DNA from: Alphaproteobacteria bacterium
Lineage (GTDB): Bacteria > Pseudomonadota > Alphaproteobacteria > Rickettsiales > JAFLCR01
DNA length: 13,816 nt
Direction of reading: 5' to 3'
NCBI GenBank assembly: GCA_017302755.1
Contig: JAFLCR010000038.1
Coordinates: 1-13,816, forward strand
A model generated the notes under the pieces. The model was not told the DNA's origin and made no database searches. It was given only the letters and a program-made list of their open reading frames with translations. Positions within the stretch are counted from its first letter, which is position 1, and every line of letters begins with the position of its first letter. The position numbers were made by a program, and so were the translations under genes. Shown one piece after another: positions 1 to 6,451 of this stretch.

Positions 1-357
1 AGGGTCGCCGTCCATGGAGCCGAAATTGCCCTGGCCGTCGACCAGCAGCAGGCTCATCGAGAACGGCTGCGCCATGCGCACCAAGGAATCGTAGATCGCC
101 GCGTCGCCGTGCGGATGGTATTTACCGATCACATCACCGACGATACGCGCCGATTTGCGGTAGGGCCGGTTCCAGTCGCAGCCGGATTCCATCATCGCGT
201 AGAGGATGCGCCGGTGCACGGGCTTAAGGCCATCACGGGCATCAGGAATGGCGCGGCTGACGATCACGCTCATCGCGTAATCGAGGTAGCTGCGCTTCAT
301 CTCCTCTTCGATGGAGACCGGGAGAAGTTCGGGGTGTTTGGCGATGACGTCGGACAA
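1..357 (-). CDS. gyrA: DNA gyrase subunit A, N-terminal part (cut by left window edge)
   Basis: GyrA is the DNA-cleaving subunit of the A2B2 gyrase that introduces negative supercoils. Only the first 119 residues are present, and the window ends about six residues before the expected catalytic tyrosine. The translation shows the family core: IEEEMKRSYLDYAMSVIV near residue 16, DGLKPVHRRILYAM near 42, then the quinolone-resistance region GDVIGKYHPHGDAAIYD at about 74-90. The E. coli Ser83 position is Ala (A86 here, codon GCG at 100-102), while the Asp87 equivalent is kept (D90). No ATG or GTG lies between the upstream in-frame stop and the conserved block, so TTG at 355-357 is the best start. 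Its ribosome site is weak (AGGG about 10 bases upstream). The upstream neighbour is an unknown gene on the same strand, 79 bases away. Identity is certain; the start codon is inferred. Confidence 0.96.
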   Translation of the reverse strand, partial: MSDVIAKHPELLPVSIEEEMKRSYLDYAMSVIVSRAIPDARDGLKPVHRRILYAMMESGCDWNRPYRKSARIVGDVIGKYHPHGDAAIYDSLVRMAQPFSMSLLLVDGQGNFGSMDGDP

Positions 358-389
358 GGGAAAAAGCCCTGAAAATTGCTGATCAGGAC

Positions 390-418
390 TTTCTAGCAGA
401 CTGGGAAAGGGGGTGCAA
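390..418 (-). promoter_or_regulatory. Candidate gyrA promoter
   Basis: On the minus strand TTGCAC (413-418) and TAGAAA (390-395) are separated by 17 bases and lie about 33 bases upstream of the TTG start of gyrA. The -35 box matches the sigma-70 consensus in only its first three bases and the -10 box in four of six. The spacing is good but the sequence evidence is weak. A short CCTGA/TCAGG inverted repeat followed by five T lies between it and the start codon, and may merely be leader sequence. Confidence 0.3.
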
Positions 419-436
419 GAAAGGCGTTAAGGGGGA

Positions 437-1249
437 TTAAATGCCACCGCCGCGCCCACCGCCACCGATGCGGTTGACAAGATCTCTGAATGTCTGGGTG
501 GCATCCTCTTTGAGAGCCTCAAACGATTCACGGCTGTGGCCGAAATTCGGCGTTTCACCAAGAAACTTTACCGCGGTATCACGGGCTTCCAGGTTGCCGA
601 ACGCCGTGAATCCCACACATATCGCATTGGCCGCGAGATGCGTAACAGCCGAGGAAAACTTGCCAAGAAGATCTTTTTCAACTGGTTCCGGCAGCAGCAC
701 CAACGATGTTGAGCGCGTGGGCACAGGCTCAGCACGCGGCCGCTCGATTTGAACCTCAAATGAGGGAAGATAGCTGGCAAAATTAGGTTTGGCCGTAATA
801 GCCGCCTGCACATTGCCCAACGCCTCATCCACCAGATCTGCGCCGAACTTCTCGCGCAGCACGGGCAGGATATCCTGCCCGAAATGAAGCTTTCTCGTAT
901 CTTTGCCAACAGCCTGCGCAATGGCTTTCACACTCTGGTATCCGTATGTGCCTTCATGGGGATCGTTCGCAATGGCGTAAGGCTTTTCTATGTCTACGGC
1001 CCGCGCAAGCGTGACAAGCAGCAATTCCATTGCCACTGTGCGATCTACGCCTTCGGGAACGCTGTAAGAGGCATTCAGCCCCTCCCATTGGATCACCGTA
1101 TCCAGCAGGGGAAAGAGGCGGGCATCCAGCTCGTCGACGTTCTTGGTTTTTCCAACCAGCCTTTCCTGCCCCAGAAGATGATCTGCCGTTCCCAGGCTAT
1201 AATGCAGGTGTGCATACGTACCGATCTCGCCAAGACCATGAATTGCCAT
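437..1249 (-). CDS. Uncharacterised 270-aa protein with glycine-rich C-terminal tail
   Basis: I do not recognise this protein. It has no signal peptide and no convincing membrane segment, so it is probably cytoplasmic. It reads as mostly helical, with a central segment rich in charged residues and Pro (around 150-185) and an odd ending in which the last nine residues are GGGGRGGGI. The start is well supported: on the minus strand AAGGAG sits five bases before the ATG. The downstream neighbour on the same strand is gyrA, 79 bases away. The gene upstream, a cyclophilin, is transcribed divergently. No catalytic motif stands out. Cys residues are nearly absent, which argues against a metal or redox role. 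The evidence that it is a real gene is the long open frame, the strong ribosome site and natural codon use; the function is unknown. Confidence 0.8.
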   Translation of the reverse strand: MAIHGLGEIGTYAHLHYSLGTADHLLGQERLVGKTKNVDELDARLFPLLDTVIQWEGLNASYSVPEGVDRTVAMELLLVTLARAVDIEKPYAIANDPHEGTYGYQSVKAIAQAVGKDTRKLHFGQDILPVLREKFGADLVDEALGNVQAAITAKPNFASYLPSFEVQIERPRAEPVPTRSTSLVLLPEPVEKDLLGKFSSAVTHLAANAICVGFTAFGNLEARDTAVKFLGETPNFGHSRESFEALKEDATQTFRDLVNRIGGGGRGGGI

Positions 1250-1301
1250 ATATTCTCCTTAATTACCCCCCTCTAAACTAACAGCTCAGCATGACATATT
1301 C

Positions 1302-1331
1302 TTGACAGTTTGACGGAAAACCCTGGATAAA
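1302..1331 (+). promoter_or_regulatory. Sigma-70-like promoter for the cyclophilin-queA-tgt run
   Basis: A perfect TTGACA at 1302-1307 is followed after 18 bases by GATAAA at 1326-1331 (4/6 to TATAAT). It lies about 60 bases before the ATG at 1393, in the 143-base gap between two divergent genes. It is the best candidate promoter for the downstream co-directional genes up to tgt. Activity is inferred from the match only. Confidence 0.55.
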
Positions 1332-1392
1332 CGTTCTTGCTTGGGGGAAAAAAGGTGCTATCCCTGCCTTTCAGCCTTTTTTGGAGTCTTTC

Positions 1393-2007
1393 ATGACCCT
1401 TTTACGCTTATTTCCTGCGCTTTTCTGCGCGTTTTTCATCACCAGCCCGGCCTTTTCGGCGGAAGGAGACAAAGCCATGACCCAATCAGCCACTGCCAAA
1501 GCCGACGCTCCGGCCAAAGCCGCCATCAAAGATCCTGAAAACACCCTGATCCTCACCCTCAAGGACGGCCAGGTGGTGATCGAACTGCGCCCGGATGTCG
1601 CGCCCAACCACGTCGCCCGCATCAAGGAACTGGCGCGCAAGGGTTTTTATGACGGCATTGTCTTCCACCGCGTCATCGACGGCTTCATGGCCCAGACGGG
1701 CGACCCCACCGGCACCGGCATGGGCGGCTCCGGCCAGAACGTGAAGGCGGAGTTCAACAGCGAGAAACACACTCGCGGCGCAGTTTCCATGGCACGCGCG
1801 AACGATCCCGATTCCGCGGACAGCCAGTTCTTCATCGTGCTCAAGGACTCCACCTTCCTGGATAACCAGTACACCTATTTTGGCCGTGTGATCTCCGGCA
1901 TGGAATTCGTGGACAACATCAAGAAGGGCGCTGCCGCCCGCAACGGCGAAGTGGCGAAGCCCGACAAGATCGTGAAGCTGCAGGTCGCGGCGGACGTGAA
2001 GGAATAA
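1393..2007 (+). CDS. Exported cyclophilin-type peptidyl-prolyl cis-trans isomerase
   Basis: Cyclophilins speed cis-trans isomerisation of X-Pro bonds, and the signal peptide places this one outside the cytoplasm, most likely in the periplasm. The first 23 residues form a classical signal peptide (hydrophobic core LFPALFCAFFI, cleavage after AFSA). An Ala/Lys-rich linker follows to about residue 50, and then one cyclophilin domain to the end. Visible active-site residues are R93 and F98-x-x-Q101 in FHRVIDGFMAQTGD, and Q145-F146 in QFFIVL. Where human cyclophilin A has Trp121 this protein has Phe155, as E. coli cyclophilins do, a change linked to weak cyclosporin binding. GGAG six bases upstream supports ATG 1393; a TTG at 1381 would add four residues without a ribosome site. 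The next gene starts two bases after the stop. In other alphaproteobacteria a cyclophilin gene often precedes queA-tgt. Confidence 0.93.
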   Translation: MTLLRLFPALFCAFFITSPAFSAEGDKAMTQSATAKADAPAKAAIKDPENTLILTLKDGQVVIELRPDVAPNHVARIKELARKGFYDGIVFHRVIDGFMAQTGDPTGTGMGGSGQNVKAEFNSEKHTRGAVSMARANDPDSADSQFFIVLKDSTFLDNQYTYFGRVISGMEFVDNIKKGAAARNGEVAKPDKIVKLQVAADVKE

Positions 2008-2009
2008 TC

Positions 2010-2378
2010 ATGCGCCTGATCACGCTGGACGGCGACAGCATCGAACTGCACCGCAGGGATTTCGGCCAGGGATGGTTCGAAACCCTGACGCTGCAGGACG
2101 GCGGCATCGTCCATTTCAATAATACGAATCAATTGGTGAATCCGGCAACGGTCGTGGCGCAGACCGCCGCCATCGACGTCTATTCCGCCTCGTATGCAGA
2201 GATCTCTTACCTGGACAGCGCCGCCAAGCCCCAATCCATTGGGCTGGAGAGTGAAGTGGCGCTCGAAGTAGTCAACGCGCTTCGCTTGAAGCGCCTTTCC
2301 GGCATGGAGGTGCGTGATCACTCCGGCCAGAATCTGGTTCCCGCTGATACGGCAGCCATTGGCGCACTGACGGCGTGA
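2010..2378 (+). CDS. Uncharacterised 122-aa protein coupled to queA
   Basis: This is a small protein that I cannot assign to a family. It begins two bases after the cyclophilin stop, with an AAGGAA ribosome site inside the end of that gene. Its own TGA overlaps the GTG of queA (GTGA, 2375-2378). This architecture shows that it is translated and probably coupled to queA. The sequence has no signal peptide or membrane segment. It alternates short hydrophobic and polar stretches, suggesting a beta-rich fold in the first two thirds (IELHRRDFGQGWFETLTLQ, then GGIVHFNNTNQLVNPATVV). It has no Cys. A role with QueA, Tgt or the cyclophilin is suggested only by position. Confidence 0.8.
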   Translation: MRLITLDGDSIELHRRDFGQGWFETLTLQDGGIVHFNNTNQLVNPATVVAQTAAIDVYSASYAEISYLDSAAKPQSIGLESEVALEVVNALRLKRLSGMEVRDHSGQNLVPADTAAIGALTA

Positions 2379-3403
2379 AGCTCGAAGAGTTTGATTTCCA
2401 CCTTCCGCCGGAGCGCATCGCACAGGCCGCGCTTGAACCCCGCGACAGCGCGCGGCTGCTCTGCGTGGGCGACACCCTCGCGGACCGCGCCGTGCGCGAT
2501 CTTCCGGAGCTTCTGCGTGCAGGCGATCTGCTGGTGTTCAACGATACCAAGGTGATTCCCGCAAGGCTCATGGGAAAGCGCGGATTCGCCAAGGTCGAAA
2601 TCCTCCTCCACCACCCCCTGGGCAATCACTGCTGGGAAGTGTTCGCCAAGCCCGCCAAGCGCCTGCTGCCGGGCGATACGGTGGTGTTCGCCCCGGACTT
2701 TGAAGCCAGCGTGGAAACCAAGCGCGAGAACGGCATGATCGTCCTGCAGTTCGATACGCAGGATTTCGAGGCCAAGCTCGAACGCTATGGCCAGGTGCCG
2801 CTTCCGCCCTACATCGCCCGCCCCGAAGGCCCGAGCGCGGAAGACAAGCAGCGCTACCAGACCGTCTATGCCCGCGAGCCTGGCGCGGTTGCCGCGCCCA
2901 CGGCGGGGCTGCATTTCACGCCGGAGCTGCTGGCGCGGCTCAAGGAAAAAGGCATCGACACCGCCTATGTCACCCTGCATGTCGGCGCAGGCACGTTCCA
3001 GCCCGTGAAGGCCGAGAACATCGCCGACCACAACATGCACTACGAGCGTTATGCACTCAGCCAGGAAGCCGCCGATGCCATCAATACCGCGAAAGCGCAA
3101 GGCAGGCGCATCGTCGCGGTGGGCACCACCAGCGTCCGGGTGCTGGAAAGCGCCGCGGATAAAAACGGCATCCTGCAACCCTTCACCGGCGAAACCAGCA
3201 TCTTCATCACCCCCGGCTACCGTTTCAAGATCGTGGATACGCTGATGACCAATTTCCATCTGCCGAAATCGACGTTGTTCATGCTGATCTGCGCCTTCGC
3301 GGGAATGGAAAAGATGAAGCGTGCTTATGCGCACGCCATCGAAACCGGGTATCGTTTCTACTCCTACGGCGATGCGTGTTTGCTGGAGAGGTCGCATGCT
3401 TAA
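2375..3403 (+). CDS. queA: S-adenosylmethionine:tRNA ribosyltransferase-isomerase
   Basis: QueA transfers and isomerises the ribosyl group of SAM onto 7-aminomethyl-7-deazaguanine in tRNA, giving epoxyqueuosine, the penultimate step of queuosine synthesis at wobble position 34 of His, Tyr, Asp and Asn tRNAs. The 342-aa length is normal for the family. Recognisable blocks include the start LEEFDFHLPPERIAQ, the segment LLVFNDTKVIPARLMG, then PLPPYIARP, GAVAAPTAGLHFTPELL, TLHVGAGTFQPV, ERYALS, VGTTSVRVLES, GETSIFITPGYRF and, near the end, TNFHLPKSTLFMLICAFAG. The start is GTG 2375, overlapping the previous stop. The end overlaps the start of tgt by eight bases, so the two queuosine genes are translationally linked. 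All signature blocks are intact. Confidence 0.97.
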   Translation: MKLEEFDFHLPPERIAQAALEPRDSARLLCVGDTLADRAVRDLPELLRAGDLLVFNDTKVIPARLMGKRGFAKVEILLHHPLGNHCWEVFAKPAKRLLPGDTVVFAPDFEASVETKRENGMIVLQFDTQDFEAKLERYGQVPLPPYIARPEGPSAEDKQRYQTVYAREPGAVAAPTAGLHFTPELLARLKEKGIDTAYVTLHVGAGTFQPVKAENIADHNMHYERYALSQEAADAINTAKAQGRRIVAVGTTSVRVLESAADKNGILQPFTGETSIFITPGYRFKIVDTLMTNFHLPKSTLFMLICAFAGMEKMKRAYAHAIETGYRFYSYGDACLLERSHA

Positions 3404-4517
3404 ATTCTCTGTTCATCACAAGGACGGCACCGCACGCACTGGCACCCTCTCCACTGCCCACGGAGAGATCCAAACCCCCGTCTTCATGCCTGTGGGCACG
3501 GCGGGCACGGTGAAAGGCATGATGCCCGAATCCGTCAAAGCCACGGGCGCGCAGATCATTCTAGGGAATACCTATCATTTGATGCTCCGCCCAGGCGCGG
3601 AGCGCGTGGCGAAGCTCGGCGGCCTGCATAAGTTCATGAACTGGCCCGGCCCCATCCTCACCGATTCAGGGGGATTTCAGGTGATGTCGCTTTCCAAGCT
3701 GCGCAAGATCACCGAAAAGGGCGTGACGTTCCAATCGCATCTCGACGGCGCCACGGTGGAACTCACCCCGGAGCGCTCCATCGAAATCCAGCATCTGCTC
3801 GATGCCACCATCACCATGATGTTCGACGAATGCACCCCCTTCCCCGCCACGCACGAGGAGGCGAAAGCGTCGATGGAGCTTTCCATGCGCTGGGGCGAAC
3901 GCTCGAAGAAAGCGTTTCAATCGCGCGAAGGCTACGGCATCTTCGGCATTGTTCAGGGCAGCACGTATCGCGATCTGCGCGAGGCGTCGGCCAATGCGCT
4001 AAAAGGTACCGGCTTCGACGGCTATGCCATCGGTGGTCTCGCGGTGGGTGAAGGCCAGGAGCTGATGTTCTCCACCCTCGATTACACCACCCCCTGCCTG
4101 CCGGAAGACAGGCCGCGCTACCTGATGGGCGTCGGTACGCCGCTCGATATCATCGGCGCGGTGAAACGCGGCGTGGACATGTTCGACTGCGTCATTCCCA
4201 CGCGGGCGGGGCGCAATGCGCGCGGCTACACGACCGGCGGCGAGGTGAACCTCAGAAACGCCCGCCACGCCGAAGACACCCGCCCTCTCCAGGAAGGCTG
4301 CGCCTGCCCCGCCTGCGCGGATTTCAGCCGGGCTTATCTGCACCATCTCTTCAAGGCCGAGGAAATGCTGGGGCCGATGCTGCTCACCTGGCACAATCTG
4401 CAATTCTATCAGGATCTGATGCGCATTATCCGCGCCGCCATCGCCGAAAAGAATCTGGCCGCTTGCGAGGAAGCCTTCCGCGCATGCTGGGATGAGGGCG
4501 ATATTCCGGAACTTTAG
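3396..4517 (+). CDS. tgt: tRNA-guanine transglycosylase
   Basis: Tgt exchanges guanine-34 of tRNAs with GUN anticodons for the queuosine precursor preQ1, the step before QueA acts. The 373-aa protein aligns with E. coli numbering without gaps at key sites: general acid/base D90 in LTDSGGFQ (E. coli D89), nucleophile D264 in FDCVIPTRAGRNA, and the zinc site C302, C304, C307 and H333. ATG 3396 is preferred because GGAGAGG lies five bases upstream and the conserved N-terminus starts there. An in-frame upstream start would add 25 residues of queA shadow sequence. The TAG stop overlaps the stop codon of the convergent porin-like gene. A bacterium encoding QueA and Tgt should make or salvage queuosine precursors; the preQ1 genes are not in this window. 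Confidence 0.98.
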   Translation: MLKFSVHHKDGTARTGTLSTAHGEIQTPVFMPVGTAGTVKGMMPESVKATGAQIILGNTYHLMLRPGAERVAKLGGLHKFMNWPGPILTDSGGFQVMSLSKLRKITEKGVTFQSHLDGATVELTPERSIEIQHLLDATITMMFDECTPFPATHEEAKASMELSMRWGERSKKAFQSREGYGIFGIVQGSTYRDLREASANALKGTGFDGYAIGGLAVGEGQELMFSTLDYTTPCLPEDRPRYLMGVGTPLDIIGAVKRGVDMFDCVIPTRAGRNARGYTTGGEVNLRNARHAEDTRPLQEGCACPACADFSRAYLHHLFKAEEMLGPMLLTWHNLQFYQDLMRIIRAAIAEKNLAACEEAFRACWDEGDIPEL

Positions 4518-5647
4518 AACGTATAATTTAAATCAAGCCGGATGCGGGTGGATTCGCGGCGCGAATCGATACCTTCCGCAAGAAACACACGTGCCAGAGC
4601 ATTAAAGCCATCCGTGAACGCATAGCCGACATGAAATTGGTGCCCACTGACATCGCTGCCATCCGCATACGCCCCTGAACCCCAACGTTGCCAGTCATCC
4701 GGCGCGTAATAGGCGTTGATGGCGAGGGTTTCGATATAGGCGTAGTGATAGGCTACCAACCACTCGCCCTTCTTTTTGTTGCTGCCGATCTGAAAATGCA
4801 GATGCGCGCCGTCGCGTTCGTCGCGATGCGCCAGGGCGAAGGCATCGGAAGCATCGTCGTAATCTTCGGCGTTGTGGAAGAGCAGCACGCCCGCCTTCAT
4901 CGGCAGTTCCTGCCATTTCCATTCTGCTTTGGCGCGGGCGGTGAGAATCGTGTAATCGCGCCGTCCGCTGCGGTTCGGAAGCCTGCTGCCATCGGGATCG
5001 CTATCATCGGCCATGAAGCCGATCAGACCGCCACCGAGGGTGACGTCGACATTGCCGAAATCATGGATATACGCGCCTTCCGCTCCGGCGAGGCTGCCGC
5101 TGAAATCGCGCATGCCAACCGGCAGAGCAAAAACCCCTGCCATGCCAGTGATGGAGCCTTGCTCGCTGACCGAGGTTTTGAACCCGCCAGTCACGCCCGG
5201 CAAGGTGGCGTCAGAATCCCACAAGGCAATGTCGGTATCAGCAAAGGGGAAGATGTTGCGCCCAGCCCAGGCCCACCAACCTTTTTCCTTGGCGCCGATA
5301 TAGAGCTTATCCACATCCACGTCGGTTTCACCCTCCGGTCCTTCATCGAAATCATGAATCGTGACGTGGGAGGACTGGTGCCCCTCTTTTGCGCCGCTGC
5401 GCAGGCGGCCTTCCACCATCCAGACCTCGTTGGGCAGGTATTTGAGCCCAAGAAGCGCCCGCATGCGCAGACGTGTGCGGTCCTGCACATCGAGGCCTTT
5501 GGCGTCGATGGCATCCATATCCGTCTCAGCGCGCAGGCGGGTTTCCAGCGTGGCGCGCCAGGTGTTGCTATCGTTCAGGGCCATGTCCGCGGATGCGGCA
5601 AACGGCAGGCCGGCGACCAGCAGGCCGGCCAAGGAAAAAAGACGCAT
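4514..5647 (-). CDS. Putative outer-membrane beta-barrel porin
   Basis: This 377-aa protein looks like an outer-membrane channel. It begins with a signal peptide (MRLFSLAGLLVAGLPFAASA, cleavage before D21) and the mature part is full of short amphipathic strands with aromatic ends. Strand-turn repeats with Gly, Asp and Asn are visible, for example around VDVTLGGGLIGF and HFQVGY-like segments. The last residues LDLNYTF end in Phe, the usual beta-signal for barrel assembly. The N-terminal part (WRATLETRLRAETD, then DRTRLRMRALLGLKY) resembles alginate-export or porin-like families. That assignment is from memory of family patterns and is tentative, and the substrate is unknown. The ribosome site is weak (TAGGC before ATG). 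A TA-rich stretch (TATATA around 5664-5670) upstream may be its -10 region. It converges on tgt with a 4-base overlap and is divergent from rpmI. Confidence 0.8.
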   Translation of the reverse strand: MRLFSLAGLLVAGLPFAASADMALNDSNTWRATLETRLRAETDMDAIDAKGLDVQDRTRLRMRALLGLKYLPNEVWMVEGRLRSGAKEGHQSSHVTIHDFDEGPEGETDVDVDKLYIGAKEKGWWAWAGRNIFPFADTDIALWDSDATLPGVTGGFKTSVSEQGSITGMAGVFALPVGMRDFSGSLAGAEGAYIHDFGNVDVTLGGGLIGFMADDSDPDGSRLPNRSGRRDYTILTARAKAEWKWQELPMKAGVLLFHNAEDYDDASDAFALAHRDERDGAHLHFQIGSNKKKGEWLVAYHYAYIETLAINAYYAPDDWQRWGSGAYADGSDVSGHQFHVGYAFTDGFNALARVFLAEGIDSRRESTRIRLDLNYTF

Positions 5648-5699
5648 GTAGCCTATTCTCAGCTATATATAACAGTGCTTTGTTCCTAGCCGAAAGCGC

Positions 5700-5728
5700 T
5701 TGCCATTCCTATTAAAAAAGGATATTAA
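5700..5728 (+). promoter_or_regulatory. Sigma-70-like promoter of rpmI-rplT
   Basis: TTGCCA (5700-5705, 5/6 match) and TATTAA (5723-5728, 4/6 match) are separated by the ideal 17 bases. Transcription would start near 5735 and give a leader of about 70 bases before rpmI. The usual upstream partner infC is absent here, so an independent promoter is expected. Confidence 0.6.
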
Positions 5729-5803
5729 GCACCTCCTTTTAGATAACGGCGTGGCTATTGGCTGCCTAATCCGTTGATTTTATTTCTTTTCAAGGACATC
5801 AAA

Positions 5804-6001
5804 ATGCCAAAGTTGAAGACCAAAAGCGGGGTCAAGAAGCGCTTTAAGCTGACCGCCTCCGGCAAGGTTCGCTCCTCCCAGGCCGGCAAGCGCCACGGGA
5901 TGGTGAAGCGTACCAATAAGCAGATCCGCAACCAGCGCGGCACGACAATTCTGACGGATATGGATGCCCGTATCGTCAAAAAATTCATGCCCTACGATTA
6001 A
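5804..6001 (+). CDS. rpmI: 50S ribosomal protein bL35
   Basis: A small basic protein of the large ribosomal subunit. The 65 residues match the family from MPKLKTKSGVKKRFK through GKRHGMVKRTNKQIRNQRG to the FMPYD ending, and the length is typical. ATG 5804 is chosen because AAGGA lies eight bases upstream and MPKLKTKS is the universal N-terminus. An earlier in-frame start at 5774 would add ten residues not found in the family. It lies 12 bases before rplT, the standard pairing. The alphaproteobacterial flavour (RGTTIL near the end) supports the host assignment. Confidence 0.98.
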   Translation: MPKLKTKSGVKKRFKLTASGKVRSSQAGKRHGMVKRTNKQIRNQRGTTILTDMDARIVKKFMPYD

Positions 6002-6013
6002 GGAGGACGGATC

Positions 6014-6382
6014 ATGGCTCGTGTAAAACGGGGCGTTACCACCCACGCCCGCCACAAAAAAGTTCTGAAACTCGCGAAGGGTTATCGCGGCCGCGCCAGC
6101 ACGTGCTTCCGCGTCGCGATCGAGAAGGTCGAGAAAGCTCTCACCTATTCGCACCGCGACCGCCGCAACCGCAAGCGCGACTTCCGCGCCCTGTGGATCC
6201 AGCGCATCAACGCTGCCGTCCGCGCCGAGGGCATGGTGTATTCGCGCTTCATCAACGGCCTGCAGCTCGCCGGCATCGAGCTGGACCGCAAGGTTCTGGC
6301 CGACATCGCCGCCCGTGAGCCGGAAGCGTTCAAGGCCATTGTCGCCAGCGTGAAAAAAGCGCTGGAAAGCAAAGCGGCCTAA
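6014..6382 (+). CDS. rplT: 50S ribosomal protein bL20
   Basis: bL20 binds 23S rRNA early in large-subunit assembly and, in some bacteria, represses its own operon. The 122-aa sequence is complete and typical: MARVKRGVTTHARHKKVLK, then GYRGRASTCFRVAIEKVEKAL, YSHRDRRNRKRDFRALWIQRIN and the C-terminal globular part IELDRKVLADIA. A strong AGGAGG ribosome site precedes the ATG. The gene is followed by an intrinsic terminator at 6405-6434, so most transcripts of rpmI-rplT should end before pheS. I see no obvious L20-binding mimic in the leader, but did not fold it fully. Confidence 0.98.
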   Translation: MARVKRGVTTHARHKKVLKLAKGYRGRASTCFRVAIEKVEKALTYSHRDRRNRKRDFRALWIQRINAAVRAEGMVYSRFINGLQLAGIELDRKVLADIAAREPEAFKAIVASVKKALESKAA

Positions 6383-6404
6383 GCCTCACGCATTGCAAGA
6401 ATAC

Positions 6405-6434
6405 AGAGAGGGGCCTAGATTAGGCCCCTCTTTT
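6405..6434 (+). terminator. Intrinsic terminator between rplT and pheS
   Basis: A perfect 10-bp stem pairs GAGGGGCCTA (6408-6417) with its complement (6421-6430) around a 3-base loop. The stem can extend by two or three A:U/G:U pairs into the TTTT run (6431-6434). It ends only 17 bases before the ATG of pheS. There is no space for a Phe-rich leader peptide between rplT and the stem, so classical pheM-type attenuation is not supported. Confidence 0.85.
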
Positions 6435-6451
6435 GCATTTACGGATAACCG

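Noticed and set aside
371..390. CCTGA/TCAGG inverted repeat with five T upstream of gyrA as a terminator
   Set aside because: The stem is 5 bp with a 10-base loop, and the T-run abuts the gyrA start codon; not convincing.
2318..3397. 359-codon open frame opposite queA
   Set aside because: Shadow of queA, which is conserved throughout its length.
4688..5689. 333-codon open frame opposite the porin-like gene
   Set aside because: The minus-strand frame has a signal peptide and a C-terminal Phe beta-signal; the opposite frame shows neither a domain nor a start context.
5716..5740. AAAAGGA/TCCTTTT hairpin near the rpmI promoter
   Set aside because: The stem is weak and AT-rich, overlaps the -10 box, and no transcript is expected to end there on either strand.
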